Source: Pseudomonas entomophila
GTDB lineage: Bacteria; Pseudomonadota; Gammaproteobacteria; Pseudomonadales; Pseudomonadaceae
Assembly (NCBI RefSeq): GCF_018417595.1
Contig: NZ_CP070982.1
Span: 2,257,501-2,321,500 of the forward strand
Direction: 5' to 3'
Length of the DNA stretch: 64,000 nt
Within the stretch, counting starts at the first letter, position 1. Every line of letters starts with the position of its first letter. The position numbers were made by a program, and so were the translations under genes. The notes under the pieces are model-generated. The model worked only from the letters and a program-made list of their open reading frames with translations, was not told where the DNA came from and searched no databases. This document shows, piece by piece, positions 1-8,023 of the stretch.

Positions 1-24
1 TCCGTGGGCCAAATACGCTGTCGG

Positions 25-675
25 TCATGAACGGGCTTCCTGCAGCAGGGTGAGTCGGGTGTCGAGCGCGGCTTCGTCGGCGCAGAGGTGGATGCCGGCG
101 GCCCCCATCGCTGCGCAGGCGTCGTTGGCGCCTTCGCTGCTCAGGGCACGGCAGGCCGGAAGGTACAGCAGCACTTCGAAGCCGGCGCGGCGCAGTTGCA
201 GGGCGGTGGTGCGCACGCAGTAGTCCAGGGCCAGGCCGCCGACGATGATCGCCTGCACCTGTTGCACCTTGAGGTATTCGATCACGCCGGTGGAGCGGCG
301 CTCGGCCAGGTCGTGGTAGCAGGCGCCGTAAGGGTGCAGGTCGGGCTCGACGCCTTTCCAGACGAAATAGTCGTAGTCGATGGGGGCGGGCAGGCCGGGC
401 AGCAGCTCGAAGCCCGGGGTGCCGGGGACGCAGTGGCTCACCCAGGTCAGGTCGGCATTGGTTAGCGTCAGCGGTTGCAGCATCTGCTCCGGCTCGGCCA
501 CGACCCAGGCGGCGTTGGCCGGGTGAGCGTCCTTGCTGCCCAGGCGCAGGGTGGCGCGGCGGGCCATGAGGTTGAGCGCGGGGGCGATCTGCTCGCCGCC
601 AGGCACCGGCAGTTCCTGCGGTGCATTGGCGGTGAAGCCGTTCTGCGCGTCGACATCGAAACTGGCGATTTTCAT
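25..675 (-). CDS. pncA: Nicotinamidase (isochorismatase-like cysteine hydrolase)
   Basis: 216 aa. Hydrolyses nicotinamide to nicotinate in NAD salvage (cytoplasm). The isochorismatase-like fold is recognisable: N-terminal FDVDAQNGF with the catalytic Asp, SKDAHP with metal-ligand residues, VWKGVEP with the catalytic Lys, and GGLALDYCVRTTA with the nucleophilic Cys. Longer in-frame starts exist, but the ATG at 675 sits behind a GGAGGCG-like ribosome site and starts the conserved domain directly. It is divergent from the NrtR-type regulator across a short intergenic region with an inverted repeat, which suggests control by that regulator. In related genomes it neighbours pncB and nadE; these would lie beyond the window edge, so that part is inference. 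Confidence 0.9.
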   Translation of the reverse strand: MKIASFDVDAQNGFTANAPQELPVPGGEQIAPALNLMARRATLRLGSKDAHPANAAWVVAEPEQMLQPLTLTNADLTWVSHCVPGTPGFELLPGLPAPIDYDYFVWKGVEPDLHPYGACYHDLAERRSTGVIEYLKVQQVQAIIVGGLALDYCVRTTALQLRRAGFEVLLYLPACRALSSEGANDACAAMGAAGIHLCADEAALDTRLTLLQEARS

Positions 676-731
676 CGGAGGCGTCTCCTCGGCTGGAATG
701 TCGATATAATTCACCTGGTGTATTAAGTGTG

Positions 732-764
732 TCAAGTGGGAAATAGAGACGAATTGACACTTGA
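732..764. promoter_or_regulatory. Inverted repeat between pncA and nrtR, candidate NrtR operator
   Basis: TCAAGTG (732–738) and CACTTGA (758–764) form a perfect inverted repeat with a 19-bp spacer. It lies in the only non-coding stretch between two divergent NAD-metabolism genes. It does not obviously match the published NrtR consensus, so the assignment rests on position and symmetry only. Confidence 0.4.
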
Positions 765-817
765 TCGATTTATTTGCTCTGGTGGAATATATGACGATCT
801 TGGAAGGGAGCCTTGCC

Positions 818-1519
818 GTGAGCACAGCAGAAGTCCTGGCCAGCGTGGATATCGTCGCGTTGCGCCTGTCACCGCATACCCAGCGCCTGCAGGTGCTGCT
901 TCATCAGCGCGAGCGCGAGCCCCATGCCGGGCAGTGGGCCTTGCCGGGGGTGATCGTCAACGGGCGCACGCCGGACAACAGCCTCGACGCGGCCGCCGAG
1001 CGGGCCTTGGCCGAAAAGGCACGGGTGGTGCCACGCCACCTTGAGCAGGTGGGGACCGAGGGCAATGCCTTCCGTGACCCGCGCGGTTGGTCGCTGAGCA
1101 CCTATTACCTCGCGTTGCTCGATCCCACCGTGGAGGTGGAGGAGGGGGTGTTGGCGTTCTTCGACCTGGACAGCCTGCTGACGCGCAAGGTGCTGCTGCC
1201 ATTCGATCACCGGCTGCTGGTCGAGCGGGCCTGTGAGCGCCTGGCGAGCAAATCGGTGTACACCAGCCTGCCGCTGTACCTTGTCGCGGAGTGCTTCACC
1301 GTGCTCGATGCCCTGGCAGCGGTGCAGGCGTGCCTGGGGCAGTCGATCAACAACACCTCGCTGCGCAAGCGCCTCGAGCGCATGAAAGCCGCAGGCTGGG
1401 TGGCGGACACTGGCGAGAAACACCAGCCCAGGCTGGGGCGCCCGCAGCAGCTGTACCGGCATACGCCGCAAGGGGCGGGCGCCTTCGTGTTCGACCGCAG
1501 CCTGCTGGCGGCGGGCTGA
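818..1519 (+). CDS. nrtR: NrtR-type Nudix-related transcriptional regulator of NAD metabolism
   Basis: 233 aa from GTG 818, chosen because AAGGGAG (804–810) lies 7 bases upstream; ATG 791 and TTG 761 are in-frame alternatives. The N-terminal Nudix-like domain (about residues 8–140) has a degraded catalytic box: ERALAEKA stands where REUxEExGU is expected. That is typical of NrtR proteins, which bind ADP-ribose-type ligands rather than hydrolyse them. The C-terminal part, around SLRKRLERMKAAGWVADTG and the following RPQQLYR, fits the winged-helix DNA-binding domain. Divergent from the nicotinamidase gene, as expected for a regulator of NAD salvage. Confidence 0.8.
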   Translation: MSTAEVLASVDIVALRLSPHTQRLQVLLHQREREPHAGQWALPGVIVNGRTPDNSLDAAAERALAEKARVVPRHLEQVGTEGNAFRDPRGWSLSTYYLALLDPTVEVEEGVLAFFDLDSLLTRKVLLPFDHRLLVERACERLASKSVYTSLPLYLVAECFTVLDALAAVQACLGQSINNTSLRKRLERMKAAGWVADTGEKHQPRLGRPQQLYRHTPQGAGAFVFDRSLLAAG

Positions 1520-1521
1520 GG

Positions 1522-2115
1522 TTACCGAGGGCCACCCGTGCCGCGTGCGCGCAGGGCTTTCGCCACCTCGGCCTCGATCTTGTAGGCCGGACCCTCCAGA
1601 TCCTCCGCGTTGTGGGTGTAGCGCTGGGCGAAGGTCTCGACCCCCAGTTCCTGGTACTGCTGCACATGCTTGAGCTCATGGGCCCACAGCGCCACGTTGT
1701 CCTCGGCATCGCCGGGGCGGCGGAAGATGACCGTGTCGATCAGGGTCACCGCGTTCACGTCGGGGTTCTGCAGCAGCGCATTGGCCGCGCTGATCTGCTG
1801 GTCGTCGCCGACCCGGTAGCGGGCAGCGTCGAGCACGGCGAAGTCGTACCAGGGTTCGAGCTGGGCGCGAATGTGCAAGGGGATGGGCTGGGTGCCGTTG
1901 GCCGTGGCTTCATCCCGTGCCTGGCGCAGGGCGAAGGCAAGGCTGGCGGCAGCCACGCGCTCGACATCCTGCAAAACCTGGCCACCCTGGCCGGGGTCGA
2001 TCGGCGCGCAGAAGCACACCACCAGGCACACCTGGTATTGCCCGACGGGGCAGCTGTTCTGGGCGAACGCCGGCAGGGCCAGCAACAAACCGAGCAGGGC
2101 GCTAGCAATCTTCAT
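1522..2115 (-). CDS. Secreted DUF4157-type zincin-like protein
   Basis: 197 aa from ATG 2115. The N-terminus is a signal peptide (hydrophobic ALLGLLLALPAFA, cleavage near residue 19), so it should be periplasmic or secreted. The body carries HELKHVQQY near residue 140, the HExxH-like motif of DUF4157 proteins, followed by a conserved Tyr/Glu-rich tail. Four Cys lie just after the signal. The start overlaps the end of the TetR gene by 14 bases, so the two may be co-transcribed. Function unknown; peptidase activity is only suggested by the motif. The stop lies 2 bases from the nrtR stop (convergent). Confidence 0.65.
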   Translation of the reverse strand: MKIASALLGLLLALPAFAQNSCPVGQYQVCLVVCFCAPIDPGQGGQVLQDVERVAAASLAFALRQARDEATANGTQPIPLHIRAQLEPWYDFAVLDAARYRVGDDQQISAANALLQNPDVNAVTLIDTVIFRRPGDAEDNVALWAHELKHVQQYQELGVETFAQRYTHNAEDLEGPAYKIEAEVAKALRARGTGGPR

Positions 2116-2665
2116 CGAGCACCTTGTCGACCAATGTGCGGCTGGAGCGCAGTACCTGCTCCTGGACGTCTTCACTGGCCAGCATCCGCCCGACCACCAG
2201 CGCGCCGACGCACTGGCTGATCAAGGCCCAGGCCAGTTGCGGGTCTTGCAGAGTATTGCTCCAGGCATCGTGCAGCGCCACCAGCCAATGCTCGGCTTCC
2301 TCACGCACCGGCCGTTCGGCGCGGGCGATCTCTACGCCCAGCGGTGGCAGCGGGCAGCCGCCTTCGGCGTTGTGCAGGTGGGCGAGGCTCAGGTACTGAT
2401 CGAGGCAGCGTTTCAGGCGCCCATGATCGGTACCACGAGTGGCCAGCCGCCCCAGCGGGCTGTTGGACAGCTCGCGGCGGACCACCTCGGTGAACAGGTC
2501 GTCCTTGGACGGGAAGTGGTTGTAGAACGCGCCGCCGGTCAGGCCGATGGCCTTCATCAGCCCGGCCACCCCGGTGCTGGCGAAACCGCCGCGCTTGGCC
2601 AGCGCGCCACTGCTGGCCAGCAGTTTCTCGCGGGTCTGTTGCTTGTGTTCGAGGGAGTAGCGCAT
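2102..2665 (-). CDS. TetR/AcrR family transcriptional regulator
   Basis: 187 aa. The N-terminal helix-turn-helix is clear (residues about 8–60: TREKLLASSGALAKRGGFAS…GLMKAIGLTGGAFYNHFPSKDDLF). The C-terminal ligand domain resembles the TetR_C group with an LxWALISQCVGALVVGR helix. It is divergent from the SDR/isomerase pair, and a perfect palindrome lies in the intergenic gap, so it most likely represses that pair and itself. The ligand is not known; a substrate of the SDR/isomerase enzymes is the simple guess. Confidence 0.88.
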   Translation of the reverse strand: MRYSLEHKQQTREKLLASSGALAKRGGFASTGVAGLMKAIGLTGGAFYNHFPSKDDLFTEVVRRELSNSPLGRLATRGTDHGRLKRCLDQYLSLAHLHNAEGGCPLPPLGVEIARAERPVREEAEHWLVALHDAWSNTLQDPQLAWALISQCVGALVVGRMLASEDVQEQVLRSSRTLVDKVLDEDC

Positions 2666-2716
2666 CCGGAAACCTCATGGCGCTGGCTTGACGTTCGGCT
2701 GATCGTAGCATAGCGT

Positions 2717-2731
2717 TCGTTTACTAAACGA
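2717..2731. promoter_or_regulatory. Palindromic TetR-type operator
   Basis: TCGTTTA-C-TAAACGA is a perfect 15-bp palindrome with a one-base centre. It lies between the TetR gene (start 2665) and the SDR gene (start 2754). The GTTTA/TAAAC core is common among operators of TetR repressors controlling adjacent SDR genes. It overlaps the expected promoter of the SDR gene. Confidence 0.7.
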
Positions 2732-2753
2732 TCATTTACCAATGGAGAGGTCC

Positions 2754-3485
2754 ATGGCAGAACAACAAAAAGTCGTGCTGGTGATCGGGGCGGGCGATGC
2801 CACCGGGGGCGAGATCGCCAAGCGCTTCGCCCGCGAGGGCTACATCGCCTGCGTCACCCGGCGCCAGGCCGAGAAGCTGCAGCCGCTGGTGGACGAGATC
2901 CGCGCCGCAGGCGGGCAGGCCCATGGTTTCGGTTCTGATGCGCGCAAGGAAGAGGAGGTGGCCGAGCTGGTCGAGACCATCGAGCGCGATATCGGCCCGA
3001 TCGAAGCGTTTGTCTTCAACATCGGCGCCAATGTGCCCTGCAGCATCCTTGAAGAGACACCGCGCAAGTACTTCAAGATCTGGGAAATGGCTTGTTTCGC
3101 GGGCTTTCTCACCGCCCAGGCAGTGGCCCGGCGCATGGTGACCCGCGAGCGCGGCACCATCCTCTTCACCGGCGCCACTGCCGGTACCCGTGGCGCGGCC
3201 GGTTTCGCCGCCTTCGCCGGGGCCAAGCACGCCCTGCGTGCCCTGGCCCAGAGCATGGCCCGGGAGCTGGGGCCACGGAATGTCCATGTCGCCCATGTGG
3301 TGGTCGATGGCGCCATCGACACCGCCTTCATCCGTGACACCTTCCCCGAACGCTACGCCCTCAAGGACCAGGACGGCATCCTCGCCCCGGCGCATATCGC
3401 CGACAGCTACTGGTTCCTGCACACTCAGCCGCGGGACGCCTGGACCTTCGAGCTGGACCTGCGTCCCTGGATGGAACGCTGGTAA
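2754..3485 (+). CDS. SDR family oxidoreductase with Tyr-to-Phe active site
   Basis: 243 aa from ATG 2754, which has GGAGAGG a few bases upstream (ATG 2742 would put that site inside the gene). Rossmann fold: GAGDATGGEIAKRF as the glycine-rich dinucleotide motif near residue 12, and FNIGAN as the NNAG equivalent near residue 91. The catalytic YxxxK is replaced by FAGAK (codons around 3214), so the usual proton-donating Tyr is absent. This Phe variant occurs in a known subgroup of SDRs, so the gene is probably functional, but a classic alcohol dehydrogenase reaction should not be assumed. It is followed by the isomerase gene after 26 bases and is probably controlled by the divergent TetR. Confidence 0.8.
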   Translation: MAEQQKVVLVIGAGDATGGEIAKRFAREGYIACVTRRQAEKLQPLVDEIRAAGGQAHGFGSDARKEEEVAELVETIERDIGPIEAFVFNIGANVPCSILEETPRKYFKIWEMACFAGFLTAQAVARRMVTRERGTILFTGATAGTRGAAGFAAFAGAKHALRALAQSMARELGPRNVHVAHVVVDGAIDTAFIRDTFPERYALKDQDGILAPAHIADSYWFLHTQPRDAWTFELDLRPWMERW

Positions 3486-3511
3486 CCCCTCACTCACACA
3501 AGGATCGCCGC

Positions 3512-4105
3512 ATGAGCAAGACCGTCGAGTTCTATTTTGACCTGGGCAGCCCGGCCACCTACCTCGGTTGGACCCAATTGCCCGCCCTCTGCGCTCGCCA
3601 GGATGCGCAACTGGTGTACCGGCCGATGCTGCTGGGAGGGGTATTCCAGGCTACCGGCAATGCCTCGCCGGTGATGGTGCCGGCCAAGGGGCGCTACATG
3701 TTCACCGACCTTCAGCGCTTTGCTGACCGTTACGGCGTGCCGTTCGGGTTGCCACCGGGGTTTCCGGTGAACACGCTGACCCTGATGCGGGGGGTGATCG
3801 GCACCCAATTGCAGGCGCCGGCGCGGTTCGAGGCGTTGCTCAAAGCGTTGTTCGAGGGGTTGTGGGTGCACAGGCGCAACCTGTCGGATCCGGCTGTGCT
3901 GGCGGATACCTTGGCGCAGGCAGGGTTCGATGCAGAGGCGTTCGTGGCACTGGCTGGACAGGCTGAGGTCAAGGAGGCGCTCAAGCAGGCGACAGAGAAG
4001 GCTGTGGGCCGGGGTGTATTCGGAGCGCCAACTTGCTTTGTCGGTGAGCAGATGTTCTTTGGCCAGGACCGGTTGGATTTCGTCGAGGAGGCGTTGATCG
4101 GGTAG
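3512..4105 (+). CDS. 2-hydroxychromene-2-carboxylate isomerase family protein (DsbA-like)
   Basis: 197 aa. Kappa-class GST/DsbA-like fold: N-terminal VEFYFDLGSPATYLGW, with the Ser-Pro in place of the DsbA CxxC, and GRGVFGAPTCFVGEQMFFGQDRL with the cis-Pro loop at about 165–190. HCCA isomerases use glutathione in naphthalene catabolism, but many chromosomal homologues act on unknown aromatic or GSH-linked substrates. It is in an operon with the SDR gene. Its TAG stop is the first part of a REP element (GGTAGGAGG), so the repeat abuts or has replaced the original 3' end. Confidence 0.85.
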   Translation: MSKTVEFYFDLGSPATYLGWTQLPALCARQDAQLVYRPMLLGGVFQATGNASPVMVPAKGRYMFTDLQRFADRYGVPFGLPPGFPVNTLTLMRGVIGTQLQAPARFEALLKALFEGLWVHRRNLSDPAVLADTLAQAGFDAEAFVALAGQAEVKEALKQATEKAVGRGVFGAPTCFVGEQMFFGQDRLDFVEEALIG

Positions 4106-4183
4106 GAGGCTTTAGCCGCGATGCAGGCAACGCGGTGCCTGGCAGCCGCTTCGCGGGTGATCGCGGCTGAAGCCGCTCCTACA
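4103..4183. repeat. REP doublet (GTAGGAGC class) between isomerase and DUF7693-like gene
   Basis: Two inverted REP units: TAGGAGGCTTTAGCCGCGAT and its near reverse complement ATCGCGGCTGAAGCCGCTCC, separated by a GC-rich core. Same class as the copies at 31949 and 49617. Sits at the junction of two convergent genes and supplies the TAG stop of the upstream gene. Confidence 0.85.
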
Positions 4184-4484
4184 GAGGAATGGGTACGGGC
4201 TCCAGCAATTGCTCGATGCGGCCGCGCTCCCAGATGCTCAGGTGATCGACCGGGTTGGTGCCATAGCGGTGCCAGCTCTCAAGATCAGCCTGGCGGCCGT
4301 CGGGGCTCTGGCACCCGGTGCAGCAGGCCAGGCCTTCGCCGTCCAGCAGCAGGCTCAGCGACCAGCTGTCGATACGCACTTCGATTTGCCCATCGGGCAG
4401 GCGGGTAACAACCTCCAGCGTCATGCAGCCAAGGGCGGCATCACGCAGGCATTGCCAGGCTTCCCGGCTGCTGACGCTGGGCAT
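4179..4484 (-). CDS. Small conserved Pseudomonas protein (DUF7693-like)
   Basis: 101 aa from ATG 4484, 7 bases after the stop of the cupin regulator and read in the same direction, so almost certainly co-transcribed. Sequence features: a helical N-terminus (SSREAWQCLRDAALG), a beta-rich middle (EVRIDSWSLSLLLDGEGL), a CCTGC cysteine cluster near residue 54, and a C-terminal WERGRIEQLLEPV helix. I recall such proteins next to regulators in pseudomonads but know no function. Cytoplasmic by lack of signal or membrane segments. Confidence 0.65.
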   Translation of the reverse strand: MPSVSSREAWQCLRDAALGCMTLEVVTRLPDGQIEVRIDSWSLSLLLDGEGLACCTGCQSPDGRQADLESWHRYGTNPVDHLSIWERGRIEQLLEPVPIPL

Positions 4485-4491
4485 CGCCCTG

Positions 4492-5037
4492 TCAGAAGTT
4501 CGCTGGGGTGTTGGCGCTGATGATTTCCGCTTCGTCCGGGCCGATGTTCTTGAAGCTGTGCGGCAGTGTGGTGGGGATGTAGTAGCCGTCGCCTGCGTTG
4601 AGCACGCTGACCTGGCCGTCGACCCACAGCTCCATGGTGCCCCGGGTGACCAGGCCGCATTCCTCGCCTTCGGCATGCACGATCGGCTCGCCGGAGTCGG
4701 CGCCGGGGGCATACAGCTCGCGCAGCATGCGCATCTGCCGGCCTTCGACACTGGCGCCGACCAGCAGCATGCGCAGGCCGTTGCGGCCCAGGTCAGGCTG
4801 CTCGCCGCCACGGAACACGAAGCGCTCCTCGCGCACCGGTTCGTCAAAGCTGAAGAATTCCGCCAGGGACATGGGGATGCCCTCGAGCAGCTTTTTCAGG
4901 GAACTGACCGAAGGGCTGACACGGTTCTGCTCGATCTGCGAGATCGTCGAGTTGGTCAGGCCGCTGCGGCGGGCCAGCTCCCGTTGGGAGAGGTTGTTGC
5001 GTTCACGCACCAGCTTGAGTCGTGTCCCCGTGTCCAT
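4492..5037 (-). CDS. XRE–cupin transcriptional regulator (PuuR-like)
   Basis: 181 aa from ATG 5037. The N-terminal helix-turn-helix is clear (LKLVRERNNLSQRELARRSGLTNSTISQIEQNR, residues about 7–40). The C-terminal cupin is at 105–178 (HAEGEECGLVTRGTMELWV…LPHSFKNIG). This HTH–cupin layout is that of PuuR, which senses putrescine; the ligand here is not known. It lies downstream of the MFS exporter gene on the same strand with about 80 bases between, and upstream of the small DUF7693-like gene. Confidence 0.85.
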   Translation of the reverse strand: MDTGTRLKLVRERNNLSQRELARRSGLTNSTISQIEQNRVSPSVSSLKKLLEGIPMSLAEFFSFDEPVREERFVFRGGEQPDLGRNGLRMLLVGASVEGRQMRMLRELYAPGADSGEPIVHAEGEECGLVTRGTMELWVDGQVSVLNAGDGYYIPTTLPHSFKNIGPDEAEIISANTPANF

Positions 5038-5116
5038 AGCCGCCTTGTTTGCAGAGGTGTCAAAAATAATGGGCGACGCATTAAAACACACTCTGCAGGC
5101 TTGCGCGCTGTGCGTG

Positions 5117-6322
5117 TCAGTGGCGCTGGTCGGCCGGCACCGGCCACAGGCCGACCACCAGCAGCAACACGGCCACGGCCAGGAACGGCAGGCGCGGATC
5201 AACGGCATAGACCAGCGTCCCGGCCAGCGGGCCGATCACCGCGCCCATGCCTTGGGCGGCGCCGATGGAGCCTGCGGTGGCGCCTTGTTCGCCGGCTTGC
5301 ATGGCATTGGCCGCCAGCGCCGAAAACGCCGGGAAGACGAAGCCCATGCCGAACGCGGCGATGAAGAACGCGCCCCACAGCCACGGTGCGTGGGTGGCCA
5401 GCGCCGCGGCGGCAAAGCCCAGCCCGGAAATGCTGGCGCCGATGCGGATCATTTTCGCCGGCGGCCATTCGAGCCGGCGCAGGAACACCTGGGCCAACAT
5501 CAGGGCCACGCCCACGCAGGTCAAGGCGATGCCCGCGGCCTGGGCGGCAGCCCCGGCCTCCAGTTGCAGGCGGTCGAGGGCGAAGAAACCGACGGCGATC
5601 TGCGACACGGTGATGCTGAGCATGGCGCTGAAGGCCACCAACAACGGGCGGCGCAGGCGTGGGTCGGACAGCCGCACTGGATTGGGCGCATGGGCTTGGG
5701 GCAGTGGTTGGGGCTTGAGCTTGAACAGCAGCACCACGAACGCCGTGGCCGGCAACAGCGACATCGCATAGAACGGCAGGCTCAGGCTGTAGCGCGACAG
5801 CAGCGCGGCCAACGCCGGGCCCACCACCAGGCCGACCGCGTTGGCCGCGCCCAGCGAGGCCATTGCCCGCGCCCGGTGCTGGGGCTGGACATGGTCGGCG
5901 ATCAGCGCGTTGCCGCCGACCGGCAATGCGGCATAGAAGGCGCCGATCATGCCGCGGGCCAGCATCAGGCCGAAGAATGCCAGGGTCGCCCCCGGCAGCC
6001 AGCGCAGCGCGCCGTCGATGAACAGGCACAGCACCCAGTAGGCCAGGGTGAAGCCGCCGCTGCCCAGCAGCAGTACCCGGCGCCGGCCATAGCGGTCGGC
6101 CAGGCGCCCCCAGGGCCGGGCCAGGATCACCCAGACCACGCCGGCCACGGTCACCGCCGCGCCGGCTTGCCAGGTAGCCATGCCCAGCAGGCGGGCGATG
6201 GGGCCGATCAGGGCGACGAAGGCCATCATCGACATGGTGCAGGCCATGTTGACCAGCATCAGCGGGCGCAGGTCGAGGGTGCTGGCCGGGGTGAGTGAAG
6301 CAGGATCCTTTGCAACGTTCAT
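5117..6322 (-). CDS. MFS transporter (drug/metabolite exporter type)
   Basis: 401 aa from ATG 6322. Twelve hydrophobic segments. The loop 2–3 signature GRLADRYGRRRVLLLG and the motif-C-like segment GAANAVGLVVGPALAALL indicate a DHA1-type drug:H+ antiporter. The inner-membrane substrate is unknown. The upstream gap of 89 bases contains an AT-rich palindrome resembling a Fur box, hinting at iron-responsive expression, perhaps metabolite or siderophore export; this is inference. A longer reading frame upstream runs through that AT-rich promoter and is unlikely to be used. Confidence 0.85.
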   Translation of the reverse strand: MNVAKDPASLTPASTLDLRPLMLVNMACTMSMMAFVALIGPIARLLGMATWQAGAAVTVAGVVWVILARPWGRLADRYGRRRVLLLGSGGFTLAYWVLCLFIDGALRWLPGATLAFFGLMLARGMIGAFYAALPVGGNALIADHVQPQHRARAMASLGAANAVGLVVGPALAALLSRYSLSLPFYAMSLLPATAFVVLLFKLKPQPLPQAHAPNPVRLSDPRLRRPLLVAFSAMLSITVSQIAVGFFALDRLQLEAGAAAQAAGIALTCVGVALMLAQVFLRRLEWPPAKMIRIGASISGLGFAAAALATHAPWLWGAFFIAAFGMGFVFPAFSALAANAMQAGEQGATAGSIGAAQGMGAVIGPLAGTLVYAVDPRLPFLAVAVLLLVVGLWPVPADQRH

Positions 6323-6363
6323 GGGGCAGTCCAGGGGGCAGTTCGGCAAAAAAAGATGCCGAT

Positions 6364-6382
6364 GGTAGTAATAATTATTTAC
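6364..6382 (-). promoter_or_regulatory. Possible Fur box upstream of the MFS gene
   Basis: GGTAGTAATAATTATTTAC matches about 13 of 19 positions of the GATAATGATAATCATTATC consensus by eye and contains the perfect palindrome AATAATTATT. It lies 42–60 bases upstream of the MFS start codon in otherwise GC-rich DNA. Confidence 0.4.
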
Positions 6383-6411
6383 ATATGTCGACCCCGAGGA
6401 CGTGCCGGTGC

Positions 6412-6945
6412 TCATTCGCTCCGGCGCAACGGGCCTGGCCACATGCTACGCAACACGCCATCACGACGCACCAGCGCATGCATCAGCGCCGCACCCAGGT
6501 GCAGCAGGATCGTGGCGAACAGCAGGTAGCCGGCCCAGCCATGGGCCTGGCGCAACAAGGCATACAGCCGCAGGTCGTGGGGCGCGATGGCGGGCAGTTG
6601 CAAGGGGCGAGGATAACCGCCAGCCGACAGCATCGCCCAGCCCAGCAGCGGCATGGCCAGCATCAGGGTGTACAGCAGCAGGTGCGAAGCCCCGGCAGCC
6701 AGGCGCTGCGCACGGGGCAGCGCGCGGGGCAGCGGCGGATGGGGCAGGGTCAGGCGCAAGGCGATACGCAGCACCACCAAGGCCAGCAGGGCCAGGCCGG
6801 TAGCCTTGTGCAGCTCGACCAGCAACGGATGCCGGGGCGACAGGTCGCCGACCATGGCCACGCCAATGAACAGCATGGCCAGGATCAGTGCGGCCATCAG
6901 CCAGTGCAGCAGCCGGGCCAGGGGATGGAAGGCAACGGGGGTCAT
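6412..6945 (-). CDS. Cytochrome b561 family protein
   Basis: 177 aa with four hydrophobic helices. Haem-ligand histidines are visible: ARLLHWLMAA in helix 1, LVELHKATGLALL in helix 2, AGASHLLLYTLM in helix 3 and QAHGWAGYLLFATILLHLGAALMH in helix 4, the cytochrome b561 (YodB/CybB) pattern. It should sit in the inner membrane and pass electrons from quinol. Its ATG overlaps the TGA of the catalase-like gene (ATGA), so the two are translationally coupled; b561 is the likely electron partner of the periplasmic catalase-like protein. Confidence 0.9.
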   Translation of the reverse strand: MTPVAFHPLARLLHWLMAALILAMLFIGVAMVGDLSPRHPLLVELHKATGLALLALVVLRIALRLTLPHPPLPRALPRAQRLAAGASHLLLYTLMLAMPLLGWAMLSAGGYPRPLQLPAIAPHDLRLYALLRQAHGWAGYLLFATILLHLGAALMHALVRRDGVLRSMWPGPLRRSE

Positions 6946-7988
6946 GGGCGGGCTCCTTCGCTCAGCGCTTCGTGGCTACGGCGGTTGAACGACACCGAAT
7001 AGGCGGCCGAGCGAGCGGCGAGGATCGGGTCGTCGGAGGGTTCGATCCCTCGGGGCAGGATCAGCGGGTCGAAGTTCAGGTCACGGCAGGCGCCTTGTTC
7101 CGGGCCATCGACCTGCTCCAGGACCAAGGTGCCGGCATCAATGGCGCGGCGTTCGGCTGGCCATGGACGGGCCGGATCGTCCACCGGGTCGCCGGCCTCG
7201 GCGAGGGTCAGGCGCAGCGTCCAGCGCAATGGCCCCTGGGCCAGGCGTTGTTGCAGGTCGTGCTGGAGGAACTGCTTGTCGTCGACCTGGGCGGGCAGGG
7301 CGCTGAAGGGGGTCTCGGGTTGCAGTGACCAGCGTACCGGGTGGGGCTGGCCTTTGGCGTCGATCAGGCGAAATGCATTGATGCTGTTGTAGGCGGTGCT
7401 GGCGAAACTGTCACTCGCCCGGTAGCCGGCCGCCCACTGGCGGAACGCCGCGCTCTCCGGGTGGGCGGCGAAGAATGCTTGCAGCCTGGCGGGGTCGGGC
7501 TTGCCGGTGGCCGGGTCCGGTGTGGCGGCCAGCACCTGTTCGTAGAAGCCTTCGGGCGTGCTCACCGCCAGCACCGGCGGGTTGTTCATGCCGGTGCGCC
7601 AGACCTGCCCGTCGTCGCTGCTCAGCTGGATCGCCAGGCTGCGTACCGGCACGGCGGTGTCGGGCGCGAACGGGTTGGCGCCACCAATGGCGAAGCGCCC
7701 GATCACCGGGACCCTCTGCTGGCTGAAGACCCTCGCGGTGGACAACTGCGCGGCCTGGCCGCTGCTTTGGAAATAGCCGCTGACGCACAGGCCCTTGGCG
7801 TGGTTCTTCCGATAGCCAGGATGGTGGCCGGCCTGGGCCTCGAAGGTGTCGATGATGCGCTGGGGGGTAAGCCTTGGCGCGCCGATCCAGCCGGCGGCAT
7901 AGGCGAAGCCCGCACCGAGTGCTGCCAGGGTGGCGCCGATGACGGCCAGGCGCAGGGCCTTGGCGGGGCCGTTGACGGGAGTCTGCAT
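6942..7988 (-). CDS. Catalase-like haem protein (SrpA family), membrane-anchored
   Basis: 348 aa from ATG 7988. An N-terminal hydrophobic segment (residues about 10–30) is a signal or anchor placing it in the periplasm. NHAKGLCVSGYF at about 60–70 holds the catalase distal His, and ARSAAYSVSFNRRS near residue 325 provides the proximal Tyr with the Arg four residues before. At ~350 aa it is the small, monofunctional-catalase-related type rather than a full catalase. It overlaps the cytochrome b561 gene. Its promoter carries the same ECF element as the divergent sigma-factor gene. Confidence 0.85.
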   Translation of the reverse strand: MQTPVNGPAKALRLAVIGATLAALGAGFAYAAGWIGAPRLTPQRIIDTFEAQAGHHPGYRKNHAKGLCVSGYFQSSGQAAQLSTARVFSQQRVPVIGRFAIGGANPFAPDTAVPVRSLAIQLSSDDGQVWRTGMNNPPVLAVSTPEGFYEQVLAATPDPATGKPDPARLQAFFAAHPESAAFRQWAAGYRASDSFASTAYNSINAFRLIDAKGQPHPVRWSLQPETPFSALPAQVDDKQFLQHDLQQRLAQGPLRWTLRLTLAEAGDPVDDPARPWPAERRAIDAGTLVLEQVDGPEQGACRDLNFDPLILPRGIEPSDDPILAARSAAYSVSFNRRSHEALSEGARP

Positions 7989-8023
7989 GGTGGAGGGTCC
8001 GCTGCTGGGGAATGAAACGGTAC

